Shown: positions 5,205 through 7,162 of the stretch, piece by piece | Numbering within the stretch: the first letter of the stretch is position 1 | Layout: every line of letters begins with the position of its first letter | NCBI GenBank assembly: GCA_903876465.1 | Contig: CAIRAF010000098.1 | Coordinates: forward strand, 1-7,162 | DNA: 7,162 bases | Origin: an uncultured bacterium | GTDB lineage: Bacteria > Patescibacteriota > Minisyncoccia > Phycocordibacterales > PALSA-1337 | Direction of reading: 5' to 3' | The notes under the pieces: generated by a model | Database searches by the model: none | The model's input: the letters and a program-made list of their open reading frames with translations, nothing else | Told to the model about the DNA's origin: nothing | Made by a program: the position numbers and the translations under genes

Positions 5205-5822
5205 CTATTCTGTATTCGCCAGATTCGTAGCCCTTTCTCTTCCCTCATTAACCCAAAGTTCAACTACTTCAACAGCTTTTTTAGCCATCTTTTTTAATTC
5301 TTTCATTTCATCTTCTTTAAATTTTCCAAGAATAAATTTTTCAATTGTCTCGTCCCCATGAAGAACCTTGGCATCACCGCTTTTCTTTGCTACTGCTGTA
5401 CCAATACGCAAACGTGGAAAAGCTTCGGTCTTGATTGATTTAATAACTGATTCCAAACCATTGTGACCGCCTGAACTTTTATTATAAGAAATCTTCATAC
5501 GACCAATTGGTAGTTGAAAATCGTCATAAATGACAAGGAGGTCATCAGCAGTCGTAAGCTTGAGTTTGGCATTCTTCTTGGTCTTTACAATTGGTGCTAA
5601 AGATTTGCCTGACAAATTCATAAAAGTTTCTGGCTCTACAAATAAAACTTTCTCTTTGCCAACTTTTCCTTCAACAGAAAGTGCATTGATTTTTTTATTA
5701 AAAACAAATTCCTCTTTTGAATATTCTTTTGCAATCATATTCAAAATAATTCGTCCGGTATTGTGACGAGTATTTTCATATTCTGCTCCTGGGTTACCGA
5801 GACCAGCAATAATGTAAGTCAT
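5205..5822 (-). CDS. pth: Peptidyl-tRNA hydrolase
   Basis: Cytoplasmic esterase that frees tRNA from peptidyl-tRNA dropped by stalled ribosomes. The 205-residue product has the full set of family motifs: IAGLGNPG (5-12, Asn10), TRHNTG (18-23, catalytic His20), EPETFMNLSG (63-72, Asn69), YDDFQLPIG (99-107, Asp100 matching E. coli Asp93), SSGGHNGLES (116-125, Asn121) and FPRLRIGTA. An insertion rich in Lys at about 80-92 (TKKNAKLKLTTAD) precedes the catalytic Asp strand and is longer than in E. coli. The C-terminal Lys/Glu helix is typical. ATG at 5820-5822 has no Shine-Dalgarno, but a good promoter ends 7 nt before it. It converges on rpsA across a shared terminator. Confidence 0.96.
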   Translation of the reverse strand: MTYIIAGLGNPGAEYENTRHNTGRIILNMIAKEYSKEEFVFNKKINALSVEGKVGKEKVLFVEPETFMNLSGKSLAPIVKTKKNAKLKLTTADDLLVIYDDFQLPIGRMKISYNKSSGGHNGLESVIKSIKTEAFPRLRIGTAVAKKSGDAKVLHGDETIEKFILGKFKEDEMKELKKMAKKAVEVVELWVNEGRERATNLANTE

Positions 5823-5829
5823 AAAAAGA

Positions 5830-5858
5830 AGTATAAAGGTACTAGGTATAAGTTACAA
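5830..5858 (-). promoter_or_regulatory. pth promoter, leaderless geometry
   Basis: Minus strand: TTGTAA (5853-5858), 17-nt spacer, TATACT (5830-5835). Seven bases lie between the -10 and the ATG, so transcription should start at or within a base or two of the start codon. The sequence before the ATG (TTCTTTTT) contains no purine-rich ribosome binding site. Confidence 0.65.
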
Positions 5859-5873
5859 GAGGCAAAATTTAAA

Positions 5874-5903
5874 TAAAAAAAGCGCCACAGAAAAATCCGT
5901 GGC
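5874..5903 (-). terminator. Rho-independent terminator of the 72-residue gene
   Basis: On the minus strand GCCACGGA, loop TTTT, TCTGTGGC (5884-5903; 8 pairs including one G-U), followed by GC and seven T (5875-5881). It is 18 nt after the stop codon and just upstream of the pth promoter, separating the two genes. Confidence 0.85.
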
Positions 5904-5921
5904 ACCAGGAGAACGTAAAGG

Positions 5922-6140
5922 TCAAGAGGCTTGTGCAACTTCCCCGTCCGTAAAGATCCAGAGATTAACCGAGCGCCGGTTCACCAGGATGGAACCGCTA
6001 GGTTCGATGTGCTCAACCTTGTAATCATCCTTTAATTTTTCTAAAAGAGCACGTTGTTGTGAGAGTCCACCTTTTTTGACCAACTCTTGATGTTGTTCAG
6101 GGACCAGTGCAAGCAATTCACCGATTTCATTTGTTGTCAT
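5922..6140 (-). CDS. Small protein of unknown function, 72 residues
   Basis: I do not recognise this protein. It starts MTTNEIGELLALVPEQHQ, has a charged helical middle (QQRALLEKLKDDYKVEHIEP, 28-47) and ends in what may be two short strands (SILVNRRSVNLWIFTDGE, 50-67). There is no membrane segment, signal peptide or Cys motif. The start is supported by AAAGGA 10 nt upstream (6151-6156). A closer ATG at 6146-6148 opens only MTP and its TGA overlaps the chosen ATG, so it is either chance or a minimal coupled ORF. It has its own promoter and terminator. Sampled GC is about 45-50%, with one line at 58%, above that of pth and lepB, like the pseudo-receiver gene. Confidence 0.65.
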   Translation of the reverse strand: MTTNEIGELLALVPEQHQELVKKGGLSQQRALLEKLKDDYKVEHIEPSGSILVNRRSVNLWIFTDGEVAQAS

Positions 6141-6163
6141 GGGGTCATTTTCCTTTCAAAAAC

Positions 6164-6193
6164 AACATATCACGTATATTCCCCTTGTGTCAA
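6164..6193 (-). promoter_or_regulatory. Promoter of the 72-residue gene
   Basis: Minus strand: perfect TTGACA (6188-6193), 18-nt spacer, TGA-TATGTT (-10 at 6164-6169, TG extension). Its -35 overlaps the -35 of the divergent lepB promoter candidate (6185-6190), so the two would compete for RNA polymerase. Confidence 0.6.
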
Positions 6194-6213
6194 ATGCCTT
6201 TTGGTACTACAAT
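6185..6213 (+). promoter_or_regulatory. Candidate lepB promoter, near-leaderless
   Basis: TTGTGT (6185-6190), 17-nt spacer, TACAAT (6208-6213). The -10 is good and the -35 matches only in TTG. Predicted transcription start near 6220, about 4 nt before the ATG at 6224. Confidence 0.45.
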
Positions 6214-6223
6214 GTATCCCATT

Positions 6224-6844
6224 ATGGAGAACGAAAAAAACTTTCAGTTGAGTGCAAATAGCCCGGCTTCTCCAATCAGAGAAAATAAAAATACAATATG
6301 GCATACGGTCCGAGAATGGGCTCAAGTCATCATCATCGCTCTCGCCATAGCGTTCCCTATTCGTTGGTTTATAGCTGAGCCTTTCATTGTCGACGGTGCT
6401 TCTATGGATCCAACATTTGCAACAGGACAATTTCTCATCGTTGATCGTTTAACTTATGACTTCAAGTTACCACAACGCGGTGACGTGATAGTTTTTCAAT
6501 ATCCAGATCCTATCAAGACTGACCCTATAAAGTACTACATCAAGCGTATTATTGGGCTTCCAGGAGAAACAGTGGTCCTCAATAACGGTAAAGTTACAAT
6601 CATCAATAAGGACAACCCGAATGGTTTAGTTCTCAACGAACCGTTCATTTCTGCTGAACACTATGCAGCATATACTCCAGCAACGACAACCCTAGATGCC
6701 AATAACTACTTTGTGATGGGTGATAATCGTGCTCAAAGCTCCGATTCTAGATTCTGGGGACCTCTTGAGTCTCATTTCATTATAGGTAGACCGATTGCTA
6801 GATTCATACCATTAGCAATCTGGCCCGGACAAGAGTCACAGTAA
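6224..6844 (+). CDS. lepB: Signal peptidase I
   Basis: Membrane-bound serine protease that removes signal peptides from exported proteins on the outer face of the membrane. The 206-residue form has a polar cytoplasmic N-terminus (1-30), one transmembrane helix at about 32-50 (WAQVIIIALAIAFPIRWFI), then the S26 motifs: box B GASMDPTF with catalytic Ser60, RGDVIVF (85-91), box D YYIKRIIGLPGE with general-base Lys107, and box E MGDNRAQSSDSRFWGP (165-180). Catalytic residues are complete. The open frame extends upstream to 6107, but that part overlaps the opposite 72-residue gene; ATG at 6212 overlaps the -10 box, so 6224 is preferred. No Shine-Dalgarno is seen. The HisRS-like gene follows on the same strand after 32 nt. 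Confidence 0.94.
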   Translation: MENEKNFQLSANSPASPIRENKNTIWHTVREWAQVIIIALAIAFPIRWFIAEPFIVDGASMDPTFATGQFLIVDRLTYDFKLPQRGDVIVFQYPDPIKTDPIKYYIKRIIGLPGETVVLNNGKVTIINKDNPNGLVLNEPFISAEHYAAYTPATTTLDANNYFVMGDNRAQSSDSRFWGPLESHFIIGRPIARFIPLAIWPGQESQ

Positions 6845-6863
6845 TAATAATTTAAAAAGCTGA

Positions 6864-6876
6864 ATAATATACTCAT
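6864..6876 (+). promoter_or_regulatory. Possible -10 element at the HisRS-like gene
   Basis: TAATAT (6865-6870) ends 6 nt before the ATG at 6877, within a 13-mer identical to 3201-3213. No acceptable -35 is found upstream in the lepB 3' end, so read-through from lepB is an alternative. No Shine-Dalgarno is present. Confidence 0.3.
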
Positions 6877-7162
6877 ATGAACAAGAATAAAAAGAAAGAA
6901 GACGGTAAATTCATTCCTTACGATCATTTGGATAAAATTGGAGAAACTAGTATTTATTATGGTTTTACTCCGATGAAGAGTCCGTCTATTACTAAAGCTG
7001 ATCTTGATGCGGCCAAAGATATTATGGAGGGAGATCATATTGACGATGAGACAGAAAAACACGGACGTCTTCCCTTACATGCCGAAGAAAAAATAGCCCT
7101 TATTCGAACATATCATGAGGATCTTTGGATCGAGCAACAGCAACCAGTTATGCTTTATTTTA
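6877..7162 (+). CDS. hisS: Class II aminoacyl-tRNA synthetase-like, probably histidyl-tRNA synthetase (N-terminal part)
   Basis: The frame is open from ATG 6877 to the window end (95 residues). After a Lys-rich start (MNKNKKKEDGK), YYGFTPMKSPSITK at 27-40 resembles motif 1 of HisRS (YGY-x-E-I-x-P-x), and LHAEEKIALIRTYHE followed by QQPVMLYF near the window end resembles the HisRS stretch (RPE-T-x-x-x-R-x-Y ... PV-K-LYY) that leads into motif 2. The sequence between them is short and divergent and lacks the usual GT-D-x-x-P opening, so the paralogue HisZ or a lineage-specific HisRS variant remains possible. HisRS charges tRNA-His with histidine. The segment showing catalytic motifs 2 and 3 lies outside the window. 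Confidence 0.55.
   Translation, partial: MNKNKKKEDGKFIPYDHLDKIGETSIYYGFTPMKSPSITKADLDAAKDIMEGDHIDDETEKHGRLPLHAEEKIALIRTYHEDLWIEQQQPVMLYF

Noticed and set aside
6107..6223. Upstream extension of lepB to 6107
   Set aside because: It overlaps the 72-residue gene and its promoter on the other strand, and signal peptidase similarity starts well after 6224.

Overview
This window looks like a stretch of a small, AT-rich bacterial genome, most likely from the Candidate Phyla Radiation (Patescibacteria, Parcubacteria-like). No rRNA or marker tree is available here. The inference rests on several traits: a divergent four-domain S1 protein, a metallo-beta-lactamase-fold protein with a degenerate metal site, a histidyl-tRNA synthetase-like start of unusual sequence, several short unrecognised proteins, compact mostly single-gene transcription units, and a RAYT-type transposase with palindromic ends.

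Layout: (1) 1-1001, minus strand: N-terminal 333 residues of DNA gyrase subunit A, cut by the window edge, with a divergent promoter region at 1069-1127. (2) 1170-1400, plus: unrecognised 76-residue basic protein with a good Shine-Dalgarno and a terminator. (3) 1511-2113: a compact mobile element made of a Y1/HUH RAYT-like transposase between two palindromes that are exact inverted copies of each other; the gene's ribosome binding site and its stop codon both lie inside the palindromes. (4) 2113-3077, minus: a small one-TM membrane protein and a degenerate MBL-fold protein. (5) 3179-3729, plus: a strong promoter, a structured leader with a possible 16-codon ORF, a stand-alone CheY-like receiver lacking the phosphoacceptor Asp and conserved Lys, and a strong terminator. 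(6) 3756-5132, plus: ribosomal protein S1 with a long leader. (7) 5205-5822, minus: peptidyl-tRNA hydrolase, convergent with rpsA across a symmetric bidirectional terminator. (8) 5922-6140, minus: unrecognised 72-residue protein with its own promoter and terminator. (9) 6224-6844, plus: signal peptidase I. (10) 6877 to the end, plus: start of a class II aminoacyl-tRNA synthetase, probably HisRS.

Most recognised genes are housekeeping: DNA topology (gyrA), translation (rpsA, pth, hisS) and protein export (lepB). The accessory parts are the RAYT element, the pseudo-receiver and the 72-residue gene; the last two have higher GC by hand-sampled lines (about 45-50% against about 30-40% around them).

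The most interesting points are: the self-contained RAYT/palindrome unit in which the mobile ends also form the gene's translation signals; the receiver with three altered catalytic positions and a leader; and a repeated arrangement in which a -10 box sits 6-10 nt before the start codon with no Shine-Dalgarno (the 98-residue gene, MBL gene, pth, lepB, hisS and the short leader ORF), which predicts leaderless or near-leaderless mRNAs next to other genes that carry clear Shine-Dalgarno sequences. No CRISPR array, tRNA or rRNA gene was seen.
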